From Firm-13 sp964617375 (GTDB taxonomy: Bacteria; Bacillota; Clostridia; Saccharofermentanales; Saccharofermentanaceae), in the NCBI GenBank assembly GCA_964617375.1, contig CAZTXQ010000001.1:80611-144610 (forward strand): a DNA stretch of 64,000 bases, in the 5' to 3' direction. Every line of letters starts with the position of its first letter. Positions within the stretch are counted from its first letter, which is position 1. The translations under genes were made by a program, and so were the position numbers. A model generated the notes under the pieces. The model was given only the letters and a program-made list of their open reading frames with translations. It was not told the origin of the DNA and did not search any database. Below, one piece after another: positions 45,009 through 52,977 of the stretch.

Positions 45009-45728
45009 CTAACTTTTTTGTTCGAAAAAGAGATTCCATGGGTCATTTGCGGACAAGGGCAGAGAAAAACGCATCTTTTCACCGCTAACCGGATGAAAGA
45101 AAGACAGTATACAGGACTCAAGACAGATGTCGCCGCGAAAATACCCGTCGTCCGGTCCGTATTTCCGGTCTCCCAGAATCGGAAAGCCTGCATCGGCAAG
45201 CTGCGCCCGGATCTGATGAGAGCGGCCTGTATGTAAATGAACCTCAAGAAGGCTTATGGTCTTAAGAGCTCCCGCTCCCGGCCTTTCCGCTTCGCCCAGT
45301 TTCCTGTACTGCAAAACAGCTTCTTTCGCGCGGTCCGGCGAACCTAAGTCTTCTCCGTGTAGAACCGTAACCATGTTCTTATCTTCATCCTTAAGAATGA
45401 AGGATCGAATTTCCGCTTCGTCGGAAGGCTTTCCCCGCACGACAGCCCTATACCATTTGTCAACAAGCCTTTCGCGGATCTGTGCGCTTAACCTTGATGC
45501 ACACTTGCTCGTCTTAGCGAAGACCATGATGCCGGACACCGGTCTGTCCAGGCGGTGCAGCAATCCCAGATATGCTTCCCCGGGCTTGTTCTTCGATTCT
45601 ATGAGATACTTCTTAAGAAGCGAGAGCATATCCGGTTCTCCGGTTATATCGGCTTGTGACAGGACACCTGCCGGCTTAACGGCGACAAGCAGATGATTGT
45701 CCTCGAACAGAATTTCCGGTGTACCCAT
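45009..45728 (-). CDS. RluA-family RNA pseudouridine synthase
   Basis: Isomerises uridine to pseudouridine in rRNA or tRNA. The 239-residue protein is the catalytic domain only (no S4 domain): LVAVKPAGVLSQ at the start, HRLDRPVSGIMVFAKT with catalytic Asp61, and LLEVHLHTGRSHQIRAQLA. Which RNA site it modifies cannot be told. It begins 3 bases after the methyltransferase stop and is in one unit with it. Confidence 0.92.
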   Translation of the reverse strand: MGTPEILFEDNHLLVAVKPAGVLSQADITGEPDMLSLLKKYLIESKNKPGEAYLGLLHRLDRPVSGIMVFAKTSKCASRLSAQIRERLVDKWYRAVVRGKPSDEAEIRSFILKDEDKNMVTVLHGEDLGSPDRAKEAVLQYRKLGEAERPGAGALKTISLLEVHLHTGRSHQIRAQLADAGFPILGDRKYGPDDGYFRGDICLESCILSFFHPVSGEKMRFSLPLSANDPWNLFFEQKS

Positions 45729-45731
45729 CGG

Positions 45732-46646
45732 TTAGTTCCTCTTATCCGGCGTCCATCGGCCCGTTGCACCGCACGGCAGAATCAGGTCCATGCAGCTTGC
45801 GGGGAGACCCAGCTCTTCGGCTGTAGCCTGTCCGTTGTGAACCGGTTTGACGGCAAGTTTCAAAATATCTTCGAGTACAAGAGCCGAAAGTCCGGTGGTA
45901 TACGAATTAATCAGAAAAAACAGGGGATCATCGGACAGCAATCCGGCGCATTTCTGAACGAGCGGGAACAGCGCATCTTCCAGTTTCCAGAGTTCTCCGG
46001 AAGGTCCTCGGCCATATGCCGGCGGATCCATAATGATGCCGTCATATGTTCTGCCTCTCCTCAGCTCCCTCTCGACAAATCGCTGGCAATCCTCCGTAAT
46101 AAAACGGATCAGACAATCGTTGAGACCGGATGCCGTCACATTCTCTTTCGCCCTTGCGATCATACCCTTCGATGCGTCGACATGCACAACTTCCGCGGCT
46201 CCGGCAGCGGAAGAGGCCAGAGTGGCTCCGCCCGTATATGCGAAAAGGTTCAGAATTCTGGGTTTCTTCCCGTTTTTAACGGCTTCCTGTATCTTTTCGC
46301 CGCAAAAGTCCCAGTTGGCTGCCTGTTCGGGGAAAAGACCCGTGTGTTTAAATCCGGTCGGTTCAATAATGAAAGTAAGTATTCCTCCAATGGATGGATA
46401 GGATATTTTCCATTTTGAAGGAAAAGATTTATTGGTAGTCCATAATCCTCCGCCCGTCTCACTTCTGTGATACAGTCCGTTCGGTTTCGGCCATGCGCCC
46501 GCGGAAGGATCTTCGGCATTCGGGCATTTCGGCCAAATAGCCTGCGGATCCGGACGCTGCAGGAACACGTTCCCCCATCGTTCGAACTTCTCGCCTTCTC
46601 CGGCATACATCAATTCAAAATCAGACCACTTATCCGCCAAAAACAT
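45732..46646 (-). CDS. Class I SAM-dependent methyltransferase, RlmI/RlmK-like
   Basis: A 304-residue Rossmann methyltransferase, probably acting on rRNA cytosine or guanine. The SAM region reads ILNLFAYTGGATLASSAAGA and VVHVDASKGMI, and the active-site motif is IIMDPPAYGRGPSG. An N-terminal beta-rich part (about 1-90) replaces the PUA domain of RlmI. It heads a unit with the pseudouridine synthase and HD genes and has its own extended -10 promoter. The exact target base is unknown. Confidence 0.85.
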   Translation of the reverse strand: MFLADKWSDFELMYAGEGEKFERWGNVFLQRPDPQAIWPKCPNAEDPSAGAWPKPNGLYHRSETGGGLWTTNKSFPSKWKISYPSIGGILTFIIEPTGFKHTGLFPEQAANWDFCGEKIQEAVKNGKKPRILNLFAYTGGATLASSAAGAAEVVHVDASKGMIARAKENVTASGLNDCLIRFITEDCQRFVERELRRGRTYDGIIMDPPAYGRGPSGELWKLEDALFPLVQKCAGLLSDDPLFFLINSYTTGLSALVLEDILKLAVKPVHNGQATAEELGLPASCMDLILPCGATGRWTPDKRN

Positions 46647-46692
46647 GCATTTAACTCCCGGGATGATTTATCATTACATTATCATTCCCGCT

Positions 46693-46721
46693 ATTATATC
46701 AAAAATGAAGTAGCGAAACAT
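46693..46721 (-). promoter_or_regulatory. Extended -10 promoter of the RNA-modification unit
   Basis: Minus strand TG-A-TATAAT (700-693) with only a weak -35 (ATGTTT, 721-716); it lies between the lipoprotein terminator and the methyltransferase start. Confidence 0.55.
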
Positions 46722-46759
46722 AAAAAAAGGGAAACGAGTCATAAAATAACCCGTTTCCC
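46722..46759 (-). terminator. Intrinsic terminator after the lipoprotein gene
   Basis: Minus strand GGGAAACGGGT (759-749) pairs with ACTCGTTTCCC (739-729), one G-T pair, followed by seven T. Confidence 0.88.
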
Positions 46760-46788
46760 CGCAATTTAAAGCATGAATGCTTCAATGA

Positions 46789-48339
46789 TTATCCAACCGT
46801 TACCTGAACGTCGGCAACCGTCGTCCCGTCTTCGAGTGTTACAACCAGTCGATATGTATCAGCCGGGATGAGTTCCTCGTCACCGAAGGTCAAACCGGGA
46901 TAAATCGCATAACTGCCGCTCTCCATCGTCTCATTGTATGCATAGCACCATGTCGATGCGTTTACGTTGTACCAGTCATAATAGAATGTCGTACCGGTCC
47001 AGTCCGAATTGAAGTCAATCTCATACTCAATCGCGGTAGTGACGGTCGCATCATAGAAATCAACGTAATCTGCGGCGTAATAGTCATACCAGCCGGCAAA
47101 ATAGATATCATAGACAATATCGCCGCCGATTGTGGCAGTGGGTTCGGTGGTACCGGAGTAATAGGCATAATACTCATCATATGTCGCCTGATCGATGCTG
47201 CCATCATAAAGAAGTTCGCTCAAAGCCTGCAGGGTCGCTTCGGTATACAGGTCATCCGGTGTAGACTCCGAAAAATAAAGATCGGAAATCTCGGCAGGAT
47301 AATCGCTGATCAGCCAGGTTCCGGTATCCGAATCCAGTTCCAGACTAAAGACCCCGTCAATTTCAACGGTAGGATGATCCGATGCGCTGATTTTTTCGTT
47401 CACGGCATCTGCATAGATCTGGTTGACCTCAGTATCGGCTTCCGTATAATCTGTATAGTTAATCTCAGCAAGAAGATACGGTTTAAGCATCTTCGTCGTA
47501 AGATCAAGATCGTTGCAAAGCTCATAATCAATCGTAGGAATATCCGGCAATACCAGGTGCACGTCGACCGAAGCCGTCGTATCTCCGACATCCGGATTCT
47601 CGCCGATCTCATACGTTAATGCATTGTAGAACGCGCTCTGAATGCTCGAATTGAATTCGTCGCTGTCAAAAAAATACGTGGAATCATAATACGGGCTGAT
47701 CGTATCAATTGTCGTCGTATCGCCCGCGGCAAGAGCCTTCATGAACGAATCGACAATCACGCCCGGATCGCCTGTGAACGCAAGATCGACAAAAGCATCC
47801 GCGAAAGTATCCGTCAACGGTTCCGAATCGCTTACAAGCCAGACCTTATCATCCTTGTCGTATTCCATGTCCAGAGTAATCTCTGTTTCCGTGGTCGGCG
47901 CCTTCTTGTCCTTGATCGCATCGGTCAGCGTCTCTTCCGTAACGCCGTCTCCTGCTTCAAGCTCGTCAAGAATCTCGTCCATGTCCAGTACGGTAAGCGT
48001 TACATCGCATGTTCCGGTCTCATCCTTAACGCTACCGGAAATTTTGCCGATCTCATAGCTCATCTTTTCGAGACTGAGATTCATTATCTCCTGAGCCTTC
48101 TCGTCCTTGAACTCAAGATCCGCGAATGCTGTGTCAGAGGCATAATCCGTTTCGTAGTCGTTATCGGCAAAAGTTCCGTCCTGAATTTCGTCCAGATATG
48201 CGGTAACCGCTTTCTTGATACCGGCCGATGAGCCGTCGCCAAAAAGATTTCCGAGACTGCAAGAGGATAAAAGAAAAGAAAAGGCTACAAGCGTTGCCGC
48301 AAGGGTCAGGGCTCTTGATTTCGTATAATTCTTCAACAT
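46789..48339 (-). CDS. Large acidic lipoprotein of unknown function with duplicated domain
   Basis: 516 residues from the ATG at 48339 (GGAGG 4 nt upstream; the open frame goes to 48513). Signal peptide with lipobox LLSSC, so it is anchored outside the membrane. Two tandem units of about 150 residues look related: each begins with an alpha-helical VxxYLxxI/FMKALAAGD-like part, carries YEIG in the middle and ends with WLVSD or WLISD, the pattern of NTF2-like or DUF4878-like lipoproteins. A Tyr/Asp-rich C-terminal domain (about the last 110 residues) ends like a beta sandwich. No family could be named with certainty. Single-gene unit. Confidence 0.8.
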   Translation of the reverse strand: MLKNYTKSRALTLAATLVAFSFLLSSCSLGNLFGDGSSAGIKKAVTAYLDEIQDGTFADNDYETDYASDTAFADLEFKDEKAQEIMNLSLEKMSYEIGKISGSVKDETGTCDVTLTVLDMDEILDELEAGDGVTEETLTDAIKDKKAPTTETEITLDMEYDKDDKVWLVSDSEPLTDTFADAFVDLAFTGDPGVIVDSFMKALAAGDTTTIDTISPYYDSTYFFDSDEFNSSIQSAFYNALTYEIGENPDVGDTTASVDVHLVLPDIPTIDYELCNDLDLTTKMLKPYLLAEINYTDYTEADTEVNQIYADAVNEKISASDHPTVEIDGVFSLELDSDTGTWLISDYPAEISDLYFSESTPDDLYTEATLQALSELLYDGSIDQATYDEYYAYYSGTTEPTATIGGDIVYDIYFAGWYDYYAADYVDFYDATVTTAIEYEIDFNSDWTGTTFYYDWYNVNASTWCYAYNETMESGSYAIYPGLTFGDEELIPADTYRLVVTLEDGTTVADVQVTVG

Positions 48340-48494
48340 AATACCTCCGATAAATAATTGGTTCATCGTGCGTAAACAATATTCCGTGATAAACGACGGT
48401 GCACGATCACGCCGTAAACACATACAGTATGCTTTGACGAACCTCCGCAGGACAGAAGTAAGCAATGACGTGTATAAAGAATTTGTTTTAATAA

Positions 48495-48530
48495 TTATAA
48501 ACAAAAGAAACAATTATTGCTATATTGTTA
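48495..48530 (-). promoter_or_regulatory. Possible lipoprotein promoter with overlapping inverted repeat
   Basis: Consensus TATAAT on the minus strand (500-495), no good -35. AACAAT (510-515) and ATTGTT (525-530) form an inverted repeat over the -35 region, like an operator. The leader would be about 150 nt. The rest of the 283-base gap shows nothing else. Confidence 0.35.
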
Positions 48531-48622
48531 CGTGTGATTTCAAGAATTTTATTAATTATTTTTGCGAATCGTGTTGAATGCGGATTTCAAACCAAAATAA
48601 TCCGGTTCGGATTGGATGCGGG

Positions 48623-49963
48623 TTACGATTCCGGCTTTTCTTCGTGGACCGGTTCGATATTTTTCCCGCGAAGGCGATACCATCGGATCAGCGCCGCCAG
48701 AGTGGCAATGATGCGAACCGTTCCTATGACCGCTATGGAAAGGATCATCGCGTTTCTTGATTCGCCGAGGGACTTATAGAAGAAGATTCCCAGATACGGC
48801 ATGATTGTGTTCGACAGCAGAATAACCGTATTGTAAACGGATATGGACAGTGTCCGGTTCTCGTGAGGAATCGCCTCGAGAAGACACTGGAAGACCGATA
48901 TCTGGAAGGCGCTGTATGCGGAGCTTCCAATACTCTGTAATATATAATAGAGGATAAGACCCGGCGTCAGAGGGAGAATAAGAGACAGAACAAGAAAGCA
49001 GCTGCAAAACGCAAAACCGCCGGCACCGATCACAAAGACGAAGCGAATTCCCTTCTTTTCGATAAGGCGGCTCCATAATCCGATCGTAAGAAACTGAGTG
49101 ACGGCACAAAGAACCGCAATCAGACTAATCCCTGCCTCATTCATATGGAGGTATCGGAATTGAGCCAAAAAGTACAGCGACCAGTCCATCTCCCAACCGC
49201 AATAGACAAGAAGTGCGACAGCGAGAAAACCCATGAAGGTCCTGCTGTGAAAGAGCGTTCGGGCCGACTTCCACACATCCGAGAGCCGCAGCGTACTCTT
49301 CTTATACACGGTACCGCCCTTTATTTTTTTGAGGAACAGAACCTGCCCCAGAGCAAGCGGAAATGCAAGCCAGTAGTAGATCTGATGGACAAAGATTTTT
49401 CCGGAGCCAGAAGCCAAAGCAAGAATACCTCCTGCCAGAAGCGGGATAAAAATACCGACAGCGGTACTCATTTTTGTTCGGAAGCTATACGAGGTGTTTC
49501 TGTCAACGGGCTTAATTACATCAGAGAAAAAAGCCTGCCAGGAGGAATTGTACAGTGACATCGGAACATTTACGAAAACAAGGAGCAGGATCAGAAAAGG
49601 TACCGTGGAGGTATTAAGAAATGCGAGCATTCCGACCAGCACATACATGAAGCCCAGACCCACGGCGGATAACATAACCATCGGCTTTTTGTTGTGCATA
49701 CGATCCGTCAGTACGGCAAGCGGAATCAGAGACAGCATCCCGACTATCGGAGGCAGCGATGCGATCAGCCCAAGATCCGACGCTGTCGCGCCGAGCCGGG
49801 ATGCATACAGGTTATTGTTGTTGTTTGCCAGCGTTATTATAAGAGTATAAAGAATGCCTTCCATGGCGAATATTTTCGTGTTCTCACTTAAGGAACCGAA
49901 GGATTCGGTAATGGCTGCGTCACGAAGCCTGAAGAAAGCGCGCTTAAGCACGGTACGTCCCAT
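48623..49963 (-). CDS. Major facilitator superfamily transporter
   Basis: Membrane transporter of 446 residues with about 12 helices. TDRMHNKKPMV in the loop after helix 2 matches the MFS loop motif A (DRxGRR-like). The start is set by the promoter and ribosome site: AAGGAGG is 9 nt from ATG 49963, and TTGTCA-N16-GATAAT lies just upstream, so the longer open frame (to 50071) is not used. It is divergent from the ATP-grasp gene, with about 200 bases between. Substrate unknown; export of a product of the divergent genes is a guess. Confidence 0.88.
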   Translation of the reverse strand: MGRTVLKRAFFRLRDAAITESFGSLSENTKIFAMEGILYTLIITLANNNNNLYASRLGATASDLGLIASLPPIVGMLSLIPLAVLTDRMHNKKPMVMLSAVGLGFMYVLVGMLAFLNTSTVPFLILLLVFVNVPMSLYNSSWQAFFSDVIKPVDRNTSYSFRTKMSTAVGIFIPLLAGGILALASGSGKIFVHQIYYWLAFPLALGQVLFLKKIKGGTVYKKSTLRLSDVWKSARTLFHSRTFMGFLAVALLVYCGWEMDWSLYFLAQFRYLHMNEAGISLIAVLCAVTQFLTIGLWSRLIEKKGIRFVFVIGAGGFAFCSCFLVLSLILPLTPGLILYYILQSIGSSAYSAFQISVFQCLLEAIPHENRTLSISVYNTVILLSNTIMPYLGIFFYKSLGESRNAMILSIAVIGTVRIIATLAALIRWYRLRGKNIEPVHEEKPES

Positions 49964-50000
49964 ATCCGGCATCCTCCTTTCATCCATTTTGAGTTTACTC

Positions 50001-50028
50001 ATTATCTCAATAACCGGCCGTTTGACAA
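50001..50028 (-). promoter_or_regulatory. Promoter of the MFS gene
   Basis: Minus strand TTGTCA (028-023), 16-nt spacer, GATAAT (006-001) with a TG extension. It gives a leader of about 30 nt to the ATG at 49963. Confidence 0.6.
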
Positions 50029-50112
50029 GCGATTTTTTAAATGTCGACAAAATCGGATATTCGTATGTCAAAATGCTTATATTTTCATTTTCAATTATAA
50101 AACCAGATACGG

Positions 50113-50141
50113 TTGCGGGTGAAGTTTAATATGGTTAAAAT
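50113..50141 (+). promoter_or_regulatory. SigA-type promoter of the ATP-grasp pair
   Basis: TTGCGG (113-118), 17-nt spacer, TAAAAT (136-141), 28 nt before the GTG start. Confidence 0.65.
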
Positions 50142-50169
50142 GTATGAATAGACATACGGAGGATTAATT

Positions 50170-51252
50170 GTGTTTACTGTTCTGTTAACCGACGGCGAAT
50201 TTACCGGCCTTATTCGAACTCTGCGTGATGCGTACAACGGAAACGTCCGAATTGTCGGGTTGTCTTCCGATCCGTATTTTGCTCATCAGTCCCTTCTGGA
50301 TTCTTATCATATTGTTCCGCGTCATAACGATCCCTCTTATGTAGACACGCTTATTGCGATTGTGAAAATGGAAAAGGCAGAGATCATTTTCCCGATCGTC
50401 ACGGAAGGACTTGAAGATCTTCTGGCGAATGAGCAGCGGATTATGTTTGAAACCGGTGCGAAAATCATCTCCTCGCCCTATCCGGCGATCCGGACCGCCA
50501 ACGACAAAGGCCTTCTATATTCCTTTATATTCGAACACAGCTCCGGGCTTGCCGACATAATTCCACTTTATCATTTTGCCGATTCAAAAAAGCATCTTTT
50601 CGAAGCCATGAAGCAAATCGAGGCCAAGGGCAGAATCGCCTGTATAAAGAGGCGGCGCGGAGAAAATGCCGCGGGATTCTGGATCATCGACGACACCGCC
50701 GACTATGCATCCCTTCTCTTTAACGAATCTCCGTCGCGTTTCATCTCAAAGAGCGTTCTCTCCTCTATGCTGCAGAGGCTCGGCGAGGATGAAGCGATTG
50801 CGCCCTACATGGCCGTCGAGTATTTACCGGGCGAAGAATGGGATTGCGATGTCCTTAGTATGAACGGGAAAGTGATAAGCGTTACGACCCGCAGGAATCT
50901 TCGTATGACAGAGGGACTTACGGCTGTACTCGAAGTCGCTCCTAATCTGGAACTTGAACGGTATTGCGAACAGATTGTATCCCTGCTGGGGCTCTCCTAT
51001 ATCGTCTGCATCAGTTTCAAGGCTGATCAATGCGGCAAATTCAAACTGCTTGAAATTAACCCGCGCGTCATGGGGAACATTCTGGTTTCAGCCCTTGCCG
51101 GCAACAATTATGTACGCATGGCCATCGATCTTCTGCACGGGGAAAATGTGTCGCCCGCCCCCGTAAAATTTGGAATACGAACCGCGCTTTACTACGACCA
51201 GATGCCCATCTCAAATATACGCGCAATCGAGGAAACCGAGGATAGAAAATGA
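50170..51252 (+). CDS. ATP-grasp carboxylate-amine ligase-like protein
   Basis: A 360-residue ATP-grasp enzyme, related to the carbamoyl-phosphate-synthase-like group. N-terminal Rossmann-like pre-ATP-grasp domain (about 1-105) that ends in IFPIVTEGLEDLLA, then the ATP-grasp domain with YLPGEEWDCDVL (Mg/ATP) and LLEINPRVMGN (metal-binding Glu and Asn). Family members join a carboxylate to an amine via acyl phosphate. Start GTG at 50170 has GGAGG 7 nt upstream. It overlaps the next gene by 4 nt (ATGA), so the two products should act together. Confidence 0.87.
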   Translation: MFTVLLTDGEFTGLIRTLRDAYNGNVRIVGLSSDPYFAHQSLLDSYHIVPRHNDPSYVDTLIAIVKMEKAEIIFPIVTEGLEDLLANEQRIMFETGAKIISSPYPAIRTANDKGLLYSFIFEHSSGLADIIPLYHFADSKKHLFEAMKQIEAKGRIACIKRRRGENAAGFWIIDDTADYASLLFNESPSRFISKSVLSSMLQRLGEDEAIAPYMAVEYLPGEEWDCDVLSMNGKVISVTTRRNLRMTEGLTAVLEVAPNLELERYCEQIVSLLGLSYIVCISFKADQCGKFKLLEINPRVMGNILVSALAGNNYVRMAIDLLHGENVSPAPVKFGIRTALYYDQMPISNIRAIEETEDRK

Positions 51253-52175
51253 ATGAACTGAGCTTTAGGAAAATGACCGCAAACGACCGCGGGATCTACG
51301 AAGAATACTACAGAAAATCCAACACACGGCTTACGGATATGACCTTTAATTGCAGAATCGCATGGGATGTCGTCTTCAAATCAGAAATAGCCATTTGGGA
51401 AGATGCGTGTCTGCTGATCTCCGACGGCGCGATCTTCACCGATCCTCATCTTCTGATGCCAATGGGCATTCTGGACAGCGATAAGCTGGACCGCATCCTG
51501 CTCGCCGTGAAAAAAGAATTCGACAGGCGCGGATGGCGGCTTAAGGTAATGTGCATCGACGAGGAAAAAGTCCCTCTTTTCGAGAATCTGAAACACTTCA
51601 AAGCAGATCCCGGATTTAATGAAAACTCTTCCGATTATCTGTATGACGGCGAATCGATGCGCACCCTCTCCGGGAACCAACTGCACAAGAAGCGCAATCA
51701 TGTCAACAAATTTATGCGGCTCTATCCCGGCCACACCTATTCGCGGATAACAAAAAACGATATGGACGACTGCATGTCGCTTGTCGCCTCCTGGTGTGAG
51801 TCCAAAGGTATCGATAAAAACGATATCGCGGAAAGCGATTATATGATGATAAGGCGTCTTTTCGAGAACTTTGAGCTTCTGGATTTGCGAGGCGGCCTGA
51901 TTCGAACGGACGGCATCGTACGGGCTTTTGCACTCGGCAGTCTGGGGAACCGGAATTGCGCGCATATCCATTTTGAGAAGGCTGATTCCGAAATTGACGG
52001 GATCTACTCCGCCATCAACCAGATGGTACTAAAAAATGAGTTTCCGGATGTTTCCTGTGTAAATCGCGAGGAAGACTTAGGATTACCCGGTCTCAGAAAG
52101 GCCAAACAGTCTTACGAACCGGTTGAGCTCCTGAAAAAATTCAAGACGTGGCTCGAATATACGGGAAATGAATAA
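51249..52175 (+). CDS. Phosphatidylglycerol lysyltransferase C-terminal-like protein (DUF2156)
   Basis: A 308-residue soluble protein of the LPG_synthase_C/DUF2156 group, a GNAT-like double fold related to MprF and FemX aminoacyl transferases. Seen: SSDYLYDGESMRTLSGNQLHKKRNHVNKFMR, a family hallmark, and the second half with CAHIHFEKAD and the VNREEDLGLPGLRKAKQSY end. No membrane helices, unlike MprF. Known members use aminoacyl-tRNA to add amino acids to lipids or peptides. Translational coupling to the ATP-grasp ligase suggests a joint amino-acid-ligation pathway, which is inference. Confidence 0.88.
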   Translation: MNELSFRKMTANDRGIYEEYYRKSNTRLTDMTFNCRIAWDVVFKSEIAIWEDACLLISDGAIFTDPHLLMPMGILDSDKLDRILLAVKKEFDRRGWRLKVMCIDEEKVPLFENLKHFKADPGFNENSSDYLYDGESMRTLSGNQLHKKRNHVNKFMRLYPGHTYSRITKNDMDDCMSLVASWCESKGIDKNDIAESDYMMIRRLFENFELLDLRGGLIRTDGIVRAFALGSLGNRNCAHIHFEKADSEIDGIYSAINQMVLKNEFPDVSCVNREEDLGLPGLRKAKQSYEPVELLKKFKTWLEYTGNE

Positions 52176-52198
52176 GATCAGCTCCCATTAATTTTGCT

Positions 52199-52244
52199 CA
52201 AATTGTGAAGATTACGTACAAATTGTTCAAAAATCGTTTATAAT
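52199..52244 (+). promoter_or_regulatory. Promoter of the two-component genes with direct repeats
   Basis: TATAAT at 52239-52244. Two exact CAAATTGT copies start at 52199 and 52219, 20 bases (two helix turns) apart, the second in the -35 region. This is the layout of an OmpR/PhoB-type activator site, so autoregulation is plausible. Confidence 0.5.
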
Positions 52245-52287
52245 AATGATGTTTGTAAATGGACAGCATACCAAAGAGGTGATAAAC

Positions 52288-52977
52288 ATGGCGACGGCAC
52301 CACACATATTAATTTGCGACGATGATCCGGTAGTTCACGAATCTTTGGGGATATATTTCGAGAACGAGCATTTTACCTTTTCGAGCGCCTATGACGGCAA
52401 AGATGCGCTGGCACATGTGCTTACGGATAAACCGGACCTTATTATCCTGGATTTGATGATGCCGGAAAAAACCGGAATCGAAGTGTGCCGCGAAATCCGC
52501 AAAACACTCTCGACACCGATCATCATACTGACTGCCAAAGGTGAAGAAATCGACCGTGTTCTCGGTCTCGAGCTCGGAGCCGACGATTACATCGTGAAGC
52601 CATTTTCCCCGCGCGAGGTTATCGCCAGAATAAAGGCCGTTCTTCGCCGCGTTACCGAACCTCAGGAAATCGGATCGCTCTTGCGATTTGAAGGACTTGA
52701 GATCAATCTTGACAATTATCAGGTTAAGGTCAACAACGAACTCGTCGCCTGCACACCCAAGGAAGTCGAAATCCTTCATCTTCTGGCCTCGCATCTCGGT
52801 CAGGTTATGGATCGTGAGCAGATCTTGTCTCTCGTTTGGGGCTATGATTATTTCGGCGATACCCGTACCGTTGATACGCATATCAAGCGCATCCGTCAGA
52901 AAATATGTTACGAGGGCGCTCCCTGGTCCCTGATCACCGTTTATGGCGTCGGTTATAAATTCGAGGTAGTATCCTGA
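52288..52977 (+). CDS. OmpR/PhoB-family response regulator
   Basis: A 229-residue DNA-binding regulator: receiver domain (about 6-118) with the acidic pocket DDD (11-13), phosphoacceptor Asp55 in LIILDLMMPE, and Lys in DYIVKPF; then a winged-helix Trans_reg_C domain (about 130-227) with the VDTHIKRIRQKI recognition helix. GAGGTG stands 6 nt before the ATG at 52288; an upstream frame to 52246 lacks a site. It overlaps the kinase by TGATG. The pair resembles PhoP/PhoR or WalR/WalK; which one is not decided. Confidence 0.93.
   Translation: MATAPHILICDDDPVVHESLGIYFENEHFTFSSAYDGKDALAHVLTDKPDLIILDLMMPEKTGIEVCREIRKTLSTPIIILTAKGEEIDRVLGLELGADDYIVKPFSPREVIARIKAVLRRVTEPQEIGSLLRFEGLEINLDNYQVKVNNELVACTPKEVEILHLLASHLGQVMDREQILSLVWGYDYFGDTRTVDTHIKRIRQKICYEGAPWSLITVYGVGYKFEVVS

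Noticed and set aside
48623..50071. MFS gene starting upstream of 49963
   Set aside because: The longer forms would start upstream of or very near the promoter at 50001-50028 and lack a ribosome site.
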